Shown piece after piece: positions 20,039 to 29,935 of a stretch of 64,000 nt of DNA (the first letter of the stretch is position 1; each line of letters begins with the position of its first letter). The stretch spans positions 1 through 64,000 of the forward strand of contig NZ_LJGU01000095.1 in assembly GCF_001751245.1 (NCBI RefSeq), in the 5' to 3' direction. Source of the DNA: Streptomyces oceani (GTDB lineage: Bacteria; Actinomycetota; Actinomycetes; Streptomycetales; Streptomycetaceae). The notes beneath the pieces were generated by a model, which was not told the DNA's origin, made no database searches, and was given only the letters and a program-made list of their open reading frames with translations. Position numbers and translations under genes: made by a program.

Positions 20039-21259
20039 ATGGATGCCCTTCCCCACACCGACCGCCCGGTCCGTAACGACCCGGCCGGCGCCGAGCGGGT
20101 CAGCGACCGCTCGGTCAGCACGCCCAGCAGCCCGGACGGCCCACTCCGCGTCCTGGCCGCGATGTCCGGAGGTGTCGACTCCGCCGTGGCCGCGGCCCGC
20201 GCCGTGGAGGCGGGTCATGACGTCACCGGGGTGCACCTCGCCCTGTCCGCCAACCCGAAGTCTTTCCGTACGGGCGCGCGTGGCTGCTGCACCGTCGAGG
20301 ACTCACACGACGCCCGCCGCGCGGCCGACGTCATCGGCATCCCGTTCTACGTCTGGGACCTCGCGGAACGCTTCCGCGAGGAGGTCGTCGAGGACTTCGT
20401 CGCCGAGTACGAGGCCGGGCGTACGCCCAATCCCTGTCTGCGCTGCAACGAGAAGATCAAGTTCGCCGCGCTGCTGGACAAGGCGCTGGCACTGGGCTTC
20501 GACGCGGTCTGCACGGGGCACTACGCCACCGTGCTCCGCACCGCGGACGGCGCCCGCGAGCTGCACCGGGCCAGCGACCTGGCCAAGGACCAGAGCTACG
20601 TCCTCGGAGTGCTCGACGACACCCAGCTCGCGCACGCGATGTTCCCGCTCGGCGACACGGTCACCAGCAAGGACGAGATCCGGGCCGAAGCCGAGCGGCG
20701 CGGCCTGGCGGTGGCCCGGAAGCCGGACAGTCACGACATCTGCTTCATCGCGGACGGTGACACCCAGGGCTTCCTCGCCGACCGGCTCGGTCGTGCGGAG
20801 GGCGACATCGTCGACGAGTCCGGGGCCACCCTGGGCACGCACGAAGGCGCGCACGGCTTCACCATCGGGCAGCGGAAGGGTCTGCGCATCGGCCGCCCGG
20901 CGGCGGACGGCCGGCCGCGCTACGTCCTGGACATCTCACCGGTCGACAACACCGTGACGGTCGGCCCCGCGGAGTCGCTCGACATCGGCGCGCTGCGCGC
21001 CGTACGCCCCCGCTGGTGTGGTACCGCACCGGTCGGTTCCGGGACGTACACCGCGCAACTGCGCGCGCACGGCGGCGAGACGGAGGTCACGGCTCAGTAC
21101 GCGGACGGGGAACTGCTGGTGCGGTTCGGGACCCCGGTGCGGGGCGTCGCTCCCGGACAGGCGATCGTCCTGTACGACGGGACTCGGGTGGTCGGCTCCG
21201 CGACGATCGCCGCGACGGAACGGGCCACGGCCTCGTCCGCCGGTGCCGAGCAGGGCTGA
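20039..21259 (+). CDS. mnmA: tRNA-specific 2-thiouridylase
   Basis: 406-residue MnmA (TrmU), which makes 2-thiouridine at wobble position 34 of Lys, Glu and Gln tRNAs using ATP and sulfur from a desulfurase. The PP-loop is [13 protein letters not shown] (about residue 40). The nucleophile/persulfide cysteines are in NPCLRCNEK and in [10 protein letters not shown]. It is somewhat longer than E. coli MnmA because of an unconserved N-terminal 35 residues, but GGAGGG 6 nt before ATG at 20039 supports that start. A desulfurase gene (iscS, 16078) lies upstream in the same direction. Confidence 0.95.
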   Translation: MDALPHTDRPVRNDPAGAERVSDRSVSTPSSPDGPLRVLAAMSGGVDSAVAAARAVEAGHDVTGVHLALSANPKSFRTGARGCCTVEDSHDARRAADVIGIPFYVWDLAERFREEVVEDFVAEYEAGRTPNPCLRCNEKIKFAALLDKALALGFDAVCTGHYATVLRTADGARELHRASDLAKDQSYVLGVLDDTQLAHAMFPLGDTVTSKDEIRAEAERRGLAVARKPDSHDICFIADGDTQGFLADRLGRAEGDIVDESGATLGTHEGAHGFTIGQRKGLRIGRPAADGRPRYVLDISPVDNTVTVGPAESLDIGALRAVRPRWCGTAPVGSGTYTAQLRAHGGETEVTAQYADGELLVRFGTPVRGVAPGQAIVLYDGTRVVGSATIAATERATASSAGAEQG

Positions 21260-21274
21260 GCCCCGGGCTGGACT

Positions 21275-21293
21275 CCCCGGGACGGTGCCGGGG
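21275..21293. terminator. weak hairpin downstream of mnmA
   Basis: Six-base-pair stem (CCCCGG, 7-base loop, CCGGGG) 15 nt after the mnmA stop and before the convergent thioesterase gene. It is short but correctly placed. Confidence 0.4.
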
Positions 21294-21346
21294 CCGATCG
21301 AGCACACCGCGCCCGGCCGTCCCGTACGCCCCCGCGCCGGCCGCCG

Positions 21347-22171
21347 CTACCGGGGACGGGCCAACTGCCGGGCCTGCGCCACCAGTCGGTCCTCGGAGTC
21401 CCAGACCTCGCAGTCCTCCTCGAGGAATCCACCGGCCATGTTGCGGGTACTCAGCGCCACCCGAAGTGGACCGGGCGCCGGCCGGGCACGGACGTGCGCG
21501 GTGAGTTCCACCGTGGGAAGCCAGCCGGTGACGCCCAGTTCGAAGGCTGCCGGCGGCAACGCGTCCACCGTCGTCAGCAGCGAGAGCGCGTCCGCGTCCC
21601 GTCCGTCGGCGAACGAGAACCAGGCACGCATCTCGCCGGACCCGGACGGCTCGCCGAGCGCCCAACCCACCGTGGCGGAGTCAAGCCGCAGGTCCAGTCG
21701 GTCGGTCATCGCGGGGTTCGCGGCGCTGCCCGCGGGATTGTCACGCGGGCTGAAGCACTCCTGCGGGGGCGGGAAGTGCGGCGGCTTGGCGCTGGTACGG
21801 ACATCCTCGGTCAGTTGGTCCAGCTCGCCGTAGGTCGCCAGCACCCGGACGCGCTCGACCTCCGTGCCCGTGTCGTCGGTCTGCCACAGGGACGCCGAGC
21901 CGGTGGCGAGGGTACGACCGGCACGGGCGAGTTCGGTGCGTACGGTCGCTGGTCCGGGGAGGCTCGCGGTCAGGTAGTGGGCGCTGATGGTGAACGGATC
22001 GGGGTGCGGCAGGTCCGCACCGAGTGCCCTGGCGAGGATGCTCAGCAGGTAGCCGCCGTTGACCGCGTGGCCGACAGCCCAGCCCTCGTCGAGAAGCGCG
22101 TCGTGGACGCCGGGTTGGCGGCGCCGCAGGGCCGTGGCACGGTCGAACTCACTGATCTTGGCGTCGGACAT
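21347..22171 (-). CDS. thioesterase-family protein (TesB-like double hotdog)
   Basis: 274-residue protein with the double-hotdog signature of acyl-CoA thioesterase II-like proteins. Its N-terminal hotdog holds GWAVGHAVNGGYLLSILARAL followed by SAHYL. The C-terminal hotdog holds LPTVELTAHVRARPAPGPLRVA and the end LVAQARQLA. Relatives hydrolyse acyl-CoA or other acyl thioesters; the specific substrate is unknown. ATG at 22171 is chosen over an ATG at 22180 (MHPMSD). Neither has a clear Shine-Dalgarno sequence, so the mRNA may be leaderless. It is convergent with mnmA. Confidence 0.8.
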   Translation of the reverse strand: MSDAKISEFDRATALRRRQPGVHDALLDEGWAVGHAVNGGYLLSILARALGADLPHPDPFTISAHYLTASLPGPATVRTELARAGRTLATGSASLWQTDDTGTEVERVRVLATYGELDQLTEDVRTSAKPPHFPPPQECFSPRDNPAGSAANPAMTDRLDLRLDSATVGWALGEPSGSGEMRAWFSFADGRDADALSLLTTVDALPPAAFELGVTGWLPTVELTAHVRARPAPGPLRVALSTRNMAGGFLEEDCEVWDSEDRLVAQARQLARPR

Positions 22172-22274
22172 GGGATGCACCGTACACCGAATTTGTTACT
22201 CGCCGGTAGGCGGCCTCCGTCACTCGGCCGCCCCGCGCCCGTACGCACGCGCCCGTACGCACGGGCGTCCGTCA

Positions 22275-22299
22275 CCGGGGCCGCGCCGCACGGCCCCGG
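22275..22299. terminator. hairpin downstream of the oligopeptide transporter operon
   Basis: Nine-base-pair perfect stem (CCGGGGCCG, 7-base loop, CGGCCCCGG) 58 nt after the oppF stop on the minus strand, in the gap before the thioesterase gene. Confidence 0.6.
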
Positions 22300-22356
22300 C
22301 GGCGGTCGACCGGCGCCGGGACCCCGGGCTACCGGATATCGGCTAGCCGCCGATCG

Positions 22357-23601
22357 TCACGGCTTGCCCACGGCCTCCCGGTCCCGCTGCTCGATCGCGC
22401 TGCGCTCGCTGTCGAGTTCGTCGGCGGTCTTCTCCGCCACGCTCAGCAACTCGGTGTCCTCGGGTCGCTGGTCCTCGTGGTTTTCCGGGTGGTGACAGGC
22501 CACCTGGTGCCCGGTACGCAGTTGCAGCAGCGGTGGTTCCTCGTTCTTACAGACCCGCGTCGCCTTCCAGCAGCGGGTGTGGAACCGGCAGCCACTCGGC
22601 GGGTTCAGCGGCGAGGGCACGTCGCCCTGCAGCAGGATGCGGTCCTCGCCGCGCTGTGCCTTGCCCCGCGGGTCAGGCACCGGCACCGCCGAGAGCAGCG
22701 CCTTGCTGTACGGGTGCATGGCGCCGTCGTACAACGACTGGCGGTCGGTCAACTCCACGAGCTTCCCGAGGTACATCACCGCGATCCGGTCCGAGACGTG
22801 CCGGATGACCGACAGGTCGTGCGCGATGATGACGTACGTCAGGCCCAGTTCGCCCTGGAGATCGTCCAGCAGGTTCACCACCTGCGCCTGGATGGAGACG
22901 TCGAGCGCGGAGACCGGCTCGTCCGCCACCACCAGCTTCGGCTTGAGGGCCAGTGCCCGTGCGATCCCGATCCGCTGGCGCTGACCGCCGGAGAACTCGT
23001 GCGGATAGCGGTTGTAGTGCTCGGGGTTGAGCCCAACCACCTCGAGCAGCCGCTGCACCTCCTTCTTCACGCCGCCCTCGGGACGTACGCCCTGAAGCTT
23101 GAAGGGGGCACTGACGATCGCCCCGACCGGGTGCCGGGGGTTCAGCGAGGAGTACGGGTCCTGGAAGATCATCTGGACGTCGCGCCGCAGCGGTCGCATG
23201 CCCGCGGTGCCCAGGTGTGAGATGTCCCGGCCCTCGAACTCGATCGTGCCGTGGGTCGGCTCGAGCAGCCGGGTGATCAGGCGCCCCATGGTCGACTTGC
23301 CGCAGCCGGACTCACCGACGACGCCCAGGGTCTCCCCGGCACGGACGTCGAAGTCGAGGCCGTCGACCGCCTTGACGGCGGCTACCTGGCGCTTGAGCAC
23401 GCCCTTGGTCACCGGGAAGTGCTTCTTCAGGTCAGTGACCCGCAGCAGGATCTCGCCGGGCGCGGCGTCCTCGCTGGTCATGGTGACGGCCGCGGCGCTC
23501 TCCGCATTGGCCTCGCTGGCGACCGCGTCCTCCTGAGCAGCCGAATCCGCCGTGCTGTCGGCTGCCGGCTCGGCCGCGTCCGCCCCTTCCGGGTTGGTCA
23601 T
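22357..23601 (-). CDS. oppF: oligopeptide ABC transporter ATP-binding protein OppF-type
   Basis: 414-residue ATPase of an oligopeptide/dipeptide importer. An acidic, alanine-rich N-terminus of about 50 residues precedes the ATPase: Walker [10 protein letters not shown], signature FSGGQRQR, Walker [14 protein letters not shown] and the H-loop IIAHDLS. The OppD/F-type C-terminal extension has the cysteine motif GCRFHTRC followed by a further Cys, which in relatives can hold an Fe-S cluster. ATG at 23601 has GAGG 8 nt upstream. An in-frame GTG at 23619 would overlap the oppD stop but lacks a ribosome site. It is the last gene of the operon. Confidence 0.93.
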   Translation of the reverse strand: MTNPEGADAAEPAADSTADSAAQEDAVASEANAESAAAVTMTSEDAAPGEILLRVTDLKKHFPVTKGVLKRQVAAVKAVDGLDFDVRAGETLGVVGESGCGKSTMGRLITRLLEPTHGTIEFEGRDISHLGTAGMRPLRRDVQMIFQDPYSSLNPRHPVGAIVSAPFKLQGVRPEGGVKKEVQRLLEVVGLNPEHYNRYPHEFSGGQRQRIGIARALALKPKLVVADEPVSALDVSIQAQVVNLLDDLQGELGLTYVIIAHDLSVIRHVSDRIAVMYLGKLVELTDRQSLYDGAMHPYSKALLSAVPVPDPRGKAQRGEDRILLQGDVPSPLNPPSGCRFHTRCWKATRVCKNEEPPLLQLRTGHQVACHHPENHEDQRPEDTELLSVAEKTADELDSERSAIEQRDREAVGKP

Positions 23602-23615
23602 CTGCTCGTCCTCGC

Positions 23616-24716
23616 TCACAGCTTCGGCTTGATCTCTTCGTTCCAGATCCGCTCCCGGTCCTCGCGCGGGAGGTGGCACGCGGAGAAGTGCCCGCTGCCC
23701 ACCTCCCGCAGCTCGGGACGTTCGGTGCGGGTGACATCGCCCTTGGGCACGTCCGCGTACGGGCAGCGCGGGTGGAAGGCGCAGCCGTCCGGGATGTTGA
23801 TCAGGCTGGGCGGCGAGCCCTGGACCGGGTTGAGGCGGTCCGTGCGGTCCCGGTCGATTCGCGGCATCGAGCCGAGCAGCCCCCAGGTGTAGGGGTGTTG
23901 TGGCTCGTAGAAGACCTTGTCCGCGCTGCCGCGTTCGACGCACCGGCCGCCGTACATCACGAGGATGTCGTCCGCCAGCTCGGCGACGACACCGAGGTCG
24001 TGGGTGATCACGATGACCGCGGAGCCGAACTCCTTCTGCAGGTCCCGGATCAGGTCCAGGATCTGCGCCTGCACGGTGACGTCCAGGGCGGTGGTCGGCT
24101 CGTCCGCGATCAACAGCTCCGGATTGTTGACCAGCGACATGGCGATCATCGCGCGTTGCCGCATGCCGCCCGAGAACTCGTGAGGATAGCTGTCCACCCG
24201 CTGGTCCGGCTGCGGGATGCCGACCCGGTCCAGCATCTCGATCGCCCGCCTGCGGGCGACCTTCTTGTCGACGTCGTTGTGGATGCGGTACGCCTCCACG
24301 ATCTGCTTGCCGATCGTGAAGTACGGGTGCAGGGCCGACAGCGGGTCCTGGAAGATCATCGACATCTCGCGGCCACGCAGCTTGCGCACCTCGCCCGGGT
24401 CCGCGTGCAGCAGTTCCCTGCCGTCCAGCCAGATCTCCCCGGATATCCGCGCCCGTTGGCGTCCGTACTGTCCAACCGTGTGCAGGCCCATGATGCCCAG
24501 CGAGGTCACGGACTTGCCGGAACCGGACTCCCCGACGATGCCGAGCGTCTTGCCCTTCTCCAGCTGGAACGACAGTCCGTCGACCGACTTGACGATCCCG
24601 TCGTCGGTCGGGAAGTGGATGACCAGGTCGCGTACGTCGAGGTAGTGCTCCCCGGCCGGGGACCGCTCGTCGGTCGGCTCGCCCGGGGCCGTGCCGGTCT
24701 TGCTGAGGTCTGTCAT
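23616..24716 (-). CDS. oppD: oligopeptide ABC transporter ATP-binding protein OppD-type
   Basis: 366-residue ATPase pairing with OppF. Walker [10 protein letters not shown], signature FSGGMRQR, Walker [14 protein letters not shown] and the switch histidine in VITHDLG are all present. The OppD C-terminal extension includes [12 protein letters not shown]. Its ATG at 24716 overlaps the oppB stop as ATGA, so the two are translationally coupled. The length is normal. The ATPases power uptake of peptides delivered by the lipoprotein encoded at 25828-27594. Confidence 0.94.
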   Translation of the reverse strand: MTDLSKTGTAPGEPTDERSPAGEHYLDVRDLVIHFPTDDGIVKSVDGLSFQLEKGKTLGIVGESGSGKSVTSLGIMGLHTVGQYGRQRARISGEIWLDGRELLHADPGEVRKLRGREMSMIFQDPLSALHPYFTIGKQIVEAYRIHNDVDKKVARRRAIEMLDRVGIPQPDQRVDSYPHEFSGGMRQRAMIAMSLVNNPELLIADEPTTALDVTVQAQILDLIRDLQKEFGSAVIVITHDLGVVAELADDILVMYGGRCVERGSADKVFYEPQHPYTWGLLGSMPRIDRDRTDRLNPVQGSPPSLINIPDGCAFHPRCPYADVPKGDVTRTERPELREVGSGHFSACHLPREDRERIWNEEIKPKL

Positions 24717-25741
24717 GCGAGCCTCACTCGGGGGTCGATCACGCTGTACAGGATGTCCACGACGAGGTTCGCCAGCACCACAGCGGTCGCGGTGATCAGG
24801 GTGACACCCAGGATCAGCGGCAGGTCCCGCTCGCCGATCGCGTCCAACACCGCCTGCCCGAGACCGGGCAGACTGAACGTCGTCTCGGTGAGGATCGCGT
24901 TACCCATCAGCATGCCCAGGTCCACCCCGAGCAGCGTGATGATCGGCGTCATGGTCGAGCGCATCGCGTGCTTCCGGATGACCACGGGCTCGCGTACGCC
25001 CTTGGCCCGCGCCGTACGGATGTAGTCCTCCCCCATGACCTCCAGCATGGTCGCCCTGGTGAGTCGGGCGTACATCGCGCCGAAGAGGAAGGCCAGCGTC
25101 ACCCACGGCAGGATCATCCCGCTGAACCAGTCGGTGAAACTCTCCTCCATCGGGGTGTACTCGTTGCTGACCCAGCCGAGTTGATAGGAGAACACCGCGA
25201 GCGAGATCAGGCCGGTGAAGTAGATCGGCAGCGAGACGCCGCCCAGCGCGAGGGTCATCGACGCGCGGTCCCACAGCGAGCCACGGCGCAGCGCCGAGAC
25301 CACACCCGCAGACAGGCCGATGATCAGCCAGATCACCGCCGCGCCGACGGCCAGACCGAAGGTCACCGGGAGCCGGTCCGTCAGCACCGGCCAGATGAGC
25401 TGTTCCGTCTTGAAGGAGTATCCGAAACAGGGTGCGTCGCAGTGCAGGGACGTGCCACCGCCGACGTAGTCGCGGCCGAAGAAGATCCCCTTGAAGAACT
25501 CGAAGAGCTGGACCAACACCGGTTCGTCCAGGCTGAGTTTCTCTCGGATGCCCTCCAGCGCCTGTGCGTCGGACTGCTTGCCGACATACATCGTGGCCGG
25601 GTCGACTCCGGTCCACTTGGGGATCAGAAAGAAGATGCTGAAGACCGCCAGTACGATGACGACCAGCATCACGGCGGCGGCGAACAGCCGCCTGATCAGG
25701 TATGTGAGCACTGCTCTCGGCCCTGCGGTGGCCCGGTCCAC
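24713..25741 (-). CDS. oppB: oligopeptide ABC transporter permease OppB-type
   Basis: 342-residue membrane permease with six predicted transmembrane segments and the OppB N-terminal signature [15 protein letters not shown]. The cytoplasmic coupling (EAA) loop is [23 protein letters not shown] Cys-containing extracytoplasmic insertion ([12 protein letters not shown]) is unusual but seen in actinobacterial relatives. The start is uncertain. GTG at 25741 has GGAGG about 10 nt upstream, whereas GTG at 25711 gives the conserved N-terminus but has little ribosome site. It couples to oppD by ATGA. Confidence 0.9.
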   Translation of the reverse strand: MDRATAGPRAVLTYLIRRLFAAAVMLVVIVLAVFSIFFLIPKWTGVDPATMYVGKQSDAQALEGIREKLSLDEPVLVQLFEFFKGIFFGRDYVGGGTSLHCDAPCFGYSFKTEQLIWPVLTDRLPVTFGLAVGAAVIWLIIGLSAGVVSALRRGSLWDRASMTLALGGVSLPIYFTGLISLAVFSYQLGWVSNEYTPMEESFTDWFSGMILPWVTLAFLFGAMYARLTRATMLEVMGEDYIRTARAKGVREPVVIRKHAMRSTMTPIITLLGVDLGMLMGNAILTETTFSLPGLGQAVLDAIGERDLPLILGVTLITATAVVLANLVVDILYSVIDPRVRLA

Positions 25742-25827
25742 GGAGGGGTCGCCTCCGGTGGATCCGGGCCACCACTGCGGCCCTCACCTGCCCTTCGTGC
25801 CTCTTTGGCGGGTGTGCCGGCGGTCGG

Positions 25828-27594
25828 TTACTTCACGCCGAGCGAGACGTAGTCGTACTGCCCGCTGTAGGCGGCGGTGGAGTACACGTTCGTCAGTCGG
25901 CTCGAGCGCCAGGTCAGCATCTTCTCGAAGGTGAAGGGCAGGTAGTAGGCACCCTCCATCACCATCTTGTTGAGTTCTCCGGCGATCTTCGCCTTCTTCT
26001 TCTCGTCCAGTTCGGACTGGAACTTGGCGAAGGCGTCGTCGATCTTGGGATCGTCGATCTCGGCGAAGTTGTTGTTGCCGTTGTCCAGGATGTAGTCGCT
26101 GTGCCACAGCGGCTTGCCGTATCCCTGGGCCGAGTTGAAGTCCGGGCCCCAGCCCATGATGATGATGCCGTAGTTCTTCTTCTTGACGACGTCGGGGTTG
26201 CCGACGATCCCGGCGATCTGGGCTCCGTCGTACTCGTCGATCTTCGCCTTGATGCCGACCTTCTTGAGGGAGGCCTGCATCGCCTCGGCCGAGTCGACCT
26301 CGACGTCCTTGTTGTTCCGGACGGCGATGGTGGTGGTGAAGCCGTTCGGCTTACCGCACTTCTTGAGCTCCTCCTTGGCCTTCTTCTTGTTGGCCGCGCC
26401 GTCGTTCGAGCGCAGACCGTAGGGGTCCCAGGAGGGGTCCGAACCCGGCACCACGGGCGGCAGCATGTTGGTGCCGATGTCGCCGCCGGCCTTGGGGCCG
26501 CCGCGTGCGGTCTGGATCGACTTGTGGTCGGAGCCGTAGATGACGGCCTTACGGCAGTGGATGTTGTCGAACGGCTTGACCGACTGCGGGAAGACGCCGT
26601 AGCGGATGAAGCCGGTCTCCGGGTTGTCGACGTTGCCCTTGTGCTGCTTGAGCGCGGCGGCACGGCCGGCCGGGCTGAGCCCGGTGGCGTTCAGATCCAC
26701 GTCGTAGTCGCCGTTGATCAGGCGCTTGTCCAGCTCGTCCGGGTTGGTGATCAGCGTGACGGTGACCTTGTCCGGCAGAGCGGCGCGCACCTTGTCCGAG
26801 GAGCGCTTCCACTCGTCGTTCCGGACCAGCACCAGCTTCTTGTTCGGCGAGTAGTCCTTGAACTTGTACGGACCGTTCGAGAACGGCTTGAGAGTGTACT
26901 TCGACTTGGTGTCCTTGTCCTGGCGCACCGGTGAGGCGGCGGCCATCGCCAGCATGGACTCGAAGTCCGAGTTCGCCTTGGGCAGGTTGAAGACGATGGT
27001 CTTGTCGTCCGGCGTCTTGATGGCGTCCAGGCCGAGCTTGTCCTTGGACTTGTCCTTGTACGGACCCTCGTACTCGTCATCCGGGTCCAGCACGTTCTTG
27101 AGGTACACCGGACCGCCGGACAGCACGTCCTGCGCCCACTGCCGCTCGATCCCGTACTTGATGTCCTTGGAGGTGACGGGCTTGCCGTCCTGCCAGGTGA
27201 CGTCGTCCTTGAGCTCGTAGGTGTACGTCTTGCCGTCGTTGCTGATCTTGGCCTTGCTCTTGGCAAGGTCACCCACCAGTTCGTTGCCGGCCTTGCCCGG
27301 CTCGGGCGCGTAGGTCACCAGCTGACGCGTGTAGAACCGCATGAAGTTCCAGGCGAAGCCGTAGTAACCGCGGGTCGGGTCCCATGAGTCCGCGTCCTGC
27401 ACGCCGATGAACTTCAGCGTGCCGCCCTTCTTGTCGGACTCGTTGGCCACCTTGCTGATCGCCGCGTTGTAGCCGGCGGCGTCACCGTTGGTGTCGCTGT
27501 TGCCGCCACCGCAGGCCGCCGTCGTCAGCAGGGCCCCGACCACGAGGGCAGATGCCGCGGCGCTGCGGCGCCTCGATGTTCCTAGGAATCTCAC
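25828..27594 (-). CDS. oppA: oligopeptide-binding lipoprotein (SBP family 5)
   Basis: 588-residue family 5 solute-binding protein. A lipoprotein signal peptide ends in LLTTAACGGG, with the lipid-modified cysteine at residue 28. The body has the family core (WQDGKPVTSKDIKYGIERQW, FSNGPYKFKDY and NIHCRKAVIYG). It binds peptides outside the membrane and passes them to the permeases. GTG at 27594 has GGAGG about 10 nt upstream; residues before it are not coding. It sits second in a permease-SBP-permease-ATPase-ATPase order, as in the Streptomyces bldK operon, although this looks like a paralogue rather than bldK itself. Confidence 0.93.
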   Translation of the reverse strand: MRFLGTSRRRSAAASALVVGALLTTAACGGGNSDTNGDAAGYNAAISKVANESDKKGGTLKFIGVQDADSWDPTRGYYGFAWNFMRFYTRQLVTYAPEPGKAGNELVGDLAKSKAKISNDGKTYTYELKDDVTWQDGKPVTSKDIKYGIERQWAQDVLSGGPVYLKNVLDPDDEYEGPYKDKSKDKLGLDAIKTPDDKTIVFNLPKANSDFESMLAMAAASPVRQDKDTKSKYTLKPFSNGPYKFKDYSPNKKLVLVRNDEWKRSSDKVRAALPDKVTVTLITNPDELDKRLINGDYDVDLNATGLSPAGRAAALKQHKGNVDNPETGFIRYGVFPQSVKPFDNIHCRKAVIYGSDHKSIQTARGGPKAGGDIGTNMLPPVVPGSDPSWDPYGLRSNDGAANKKKAKEELKKCGKPNGFTTTIAVRNNKDVEVDSAEAMQASLKKVGIKAKIDEYDGAQIAGIVGNPDVVKKKNYGIIIMGWGPDFNSAQGYGKPLWHSDYILDNGNNNFAEIDDPKIDDAFAKFQSELDEKKKAKIAGELNKMVMEGAYYLPFTFEKMLTWRSSRLTNVYSTAAYSGQYDYVSLGVK

Positions 27595-27662
27595 GATGTC
27601 GCATCCTCCGTGGTTGTCACGGCCCGCACATGGCGACGAGCCAGGGGGGGTTCGGGCAGGGG

Positions 27663-28661
27663 TCAACGGGTCCCCTTGGGGTCGAGCGCGTCCCGTACGC
27701 CGTCTCCGAAGAGGTTGAAGGCGAGCACGGTGACGAAGATCGCGATGCCGGGAACGAGCATGAACATCGGGTCCTGGTCGTAGTAGCGGACCGCGGTGTT
27801 CAACATCTGTCCCCACGAGGCCGTCGGCGGCTTGACGCCGGCTCCGAGGAAGCTGAGCGCCGCCTCGGTGAGGATGTTCGTCGGGATCATCAGCGTGGTG
27901 TAGACGGTGATCGGCGCGATCAGGTTGGGCAGCAGCTCCTTGAAGAGGATGTACCGCTTGCCGGCACCCAGGCTGCGCGCGGCCTCCACGTACTCGCGCT
28001 CGCGTAGCGACAGGGTCTGCCCCCGGACGATCCGACCGATGTACGGCCAGCCGAAGAAACCGATCACCAGGACCATGACAAACAACCGGACTCCGGTGCC
28101 CTCCAGTCCCAGCATGGAGTTCGGCACCACGGCGATCAGCGAGATGATGAACAGCAGCTGGGGGAAGGCCAGCAGCATGTCCATGACTCGGCTGATCAGC
28201 GCGTCCAGCCAGCCGCCGAAGTAGCCGGCGAGGATGCCCAGTACGGTGCCCAGCACGACCGCGACCAGCGCGGAGAGGAAACCCACCAGGAGCGAGACCC
28301 GAGCGCCGTAGATGATGCGGGCGAGCACGTCACGTCCGTTGACTGGTTCCACGCCCAGCAGGTGGTCGGCGCTCATCCCACCGAACGAACCGGTCGGGGT
28401 GCCGAACAGCGGGTCGATCAGGTCCTGGTGGTACTCGTTGGGGTCCTGTCCGATGAGCGCGGTGAGCACCGGCGCGAAGACCGCGACCAGGATCAGCACC
28501 GCCACGGTGACACCGCCCGCCAGGGCGAGTTTGTCCCGCTTCAGCCGGGCCCAGGCGATACGACCCAGCGAGCGACCTTCCACATGTTTCTTCGCGACGT
28601 CAGCTGCGGCATCGGCTTCGGCCTCGTCAGCCTTGACCGTGTCGTGCGTTGGTGCCGTCAT
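27663..28661 (-). CDS. oppC: oligopeptide ABC transporter permease OppC-type
   Basis: 332-residue permease. An Ala/Glu-rich cytoplasmic tail (about 45 residues) precedes the OppC N-terminal domain (RIAWARLKRDKLALAGGV). The extracytoplasmic loop contains HLLGVEPVNGRDVLARIIYGARVSL. The coupling loop is REYVEAARSLGAGKRYILFKELLPN. It is the first gene of the operon, with ATG at 28661. Its partner OppB lies on the far side of the binding-protein gene. Confidence 0.93.
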   Translation of the reverse strand: MTAPTHDTVKADEAEADAAADVAKKHVEGRSLGRIAWARLKRDKLALAGGVTVAVLILVAVFAPVLTALIGQDPNEYHQDLIDPLFGTPTGSFGGMSADHLLGVEPVNGRDVLARIIYGARVSLLVGFLSALVAVVLGTVLGILAGYFGGWLDALISRVMDMLLAFPQLLFIISLIAVVPNSMLGLEGTGVRLFVMVLVIGFFGWPYIGRIVRGQTLSLREREYVEAARSLGAGKRYILFKELLPNLIAPITVYTTLMIPTNILTEAALSFLGAGVKPPTASWGQMLNTAVRYYDQDPMFMLVPGIAIFVTVLAFNLFGDGVRDALDPKGTR

Positions 28662-28983
28662 CGTGGTGCGGACCCCTCTCGGCCGGCGGTAGCCAGCTCA
28701 CGCCCTGCCGTTGGTAGCGGCTGGTTGACAGCTGTTCGTACAAAAGGCCGACGGCCTGTGAGTCGGGAGTCTTCACGCAGCCCGCGATCAGTCGCCAGGG
28801 TTCCCTGGGAAAGGATGCGCAACTGTGATGTGACCCATCGCATGCCGTTATCCGGACGGATCGTGCGACTGAGCGGTGCGGTAAGGAGGCATGTATCGGC
28901 TTACGCGGCGCCGCTGACACCTGGTCACCACGCCGCCGGCGGCGGAGCGTTCGCCCCCGGCGGCAGCCGAATCTCCCCGGCGG
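28662..28983. other. intergenic region upstream of the opp operon
   Basis: 322 bases without a supported gene, between the SseB-like gene at 28984 and oppC, both leftward. The opp promoter must lie here. I see low-GC stretches near 28735 and 28845 but no convincing -35/-10 pair. Confidence 0.55.
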
Positions 28984-29754
28984 TCAGTACGCCCGCGGGT
29001 AGCCGTATCCGTGTGCCGGCGCGACCCCGGGAGCGGCGCCCACCTGTACGTCCCGGTCGAAGAACGGCCGGGAATTCGCCCGCAACCACATCGTCACCGG
29101 GTCGTGGTCGTCGGACATCGCCACGCTCGAGACCGGCAGGCCGTCCGGCAACGCCGCCACCGACTGCCGCATCATCTGCCGCACCGACTCGACGGACGGT
29201 TCTCCCGTGTCGTAGAGATCCAGCCCGATGGCCAGGTACGGCGAACCGAGCACCGGGCGCACCCAGGCGCGGCGCAGCGAGCGCACCGCCGGGGTGCGGT
29301 GGGCGTACTGGGTGAGCAGGGCGTAGAACTGTGGGATCTCCAGGGTGGGTTCGGAGATCCGCAGGGGACCGGCGGGCAACCGGTCCAGCCCGGAGACGAC
29401 ACGACGCAGATCCAGCCAGGGCACCCCGACCCCCCCGCCCGGCGCGTGCGGGTTGAGCCAGACGCCCCATCGGTCCGGGAAGAGGGCGGCGGCGATCTCC
29501 CGGCCGGTGACCACCTCGTGTGCCCGGGTCCAGCCGGACGCGGTCAGTTCCTGCTCGGAGGTGACGCACGGGGCGTAACCATGGCCGCTGACCTCCATGT
29601 TGCCGTACTGGGCGTCCGGGGAGCCGGCCGTGCCCCTCCACAGCAGCATCCACAGCCGTGCGTCGGCCAGCGTGTCGAGCAGCGACTCGTAGATGTCGTA
29701 CCGGCCGGGTGTCACCTGTCGCACAAGCTGCTCGACGCTCCCACCAGGGCTCAC
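28984..29754 (-). CDS. SseB-like protein (first of a pair)
   Basis: 256-residue soluble protein of the SseB (enhanced serine sensitivity) type. It has an N-terminal SseB-like domain (ARLWMLLWRGTAG, CVTSEQELTASGW, GVWLNPHAPGGGV) and a C-terminal SseB_C-like domain (VRPVLGSPYLAIGLDLYDTG, DDHDPVTMWLRANSRPFF). The molecular role of SseB proteins is not established. GTG at 29754 has GGAGG 5 nt upstream. A related gene follows at 29936-30703 in the same orientation, and the serine/glycine block lies 3 kb away. Confidence 0.75.
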   Translation of the reverse strand: MSPGGSVEQLVRQVTPGRYDIYESLLDTLADARLWMLLWRGTAGSPDAQYGNMEVSGHGYAPCVTSEQELTASGWTRAHEVVTGREIAAALFPDRWGVWLNPHAPGGGVGVPWLDLRRVVSGLDRLPAGPLRISEPTLEIPQFYALLTQYAHRTPAVRSLRRAWVRPVLGSPYLAIGLDLYDTGEPSVESVRQMMRQSVAALPDGLPVSSVAMSDDHDPVTMWLRANSRPFFDRDVQVGAAPGVAPAHGYGYPRAY

Positions 29755-29935
29755 CTGGCCTCCCCTTCAGTTGGTCGGTCGCTGTCAGCACAACGTGTCC
29801 GCTGGCATCCAACCAGCTTACGAGGCCCGCCAGACAGCACCCGGGGACGCACGGGTGCGTCCCGCCCGTTCGTCCCGCGGCGCGCCCCGTCCGGCACCTC
29901 GGTCATCCCGTCCGCGTCTCCAGCGTCGGACGCCG

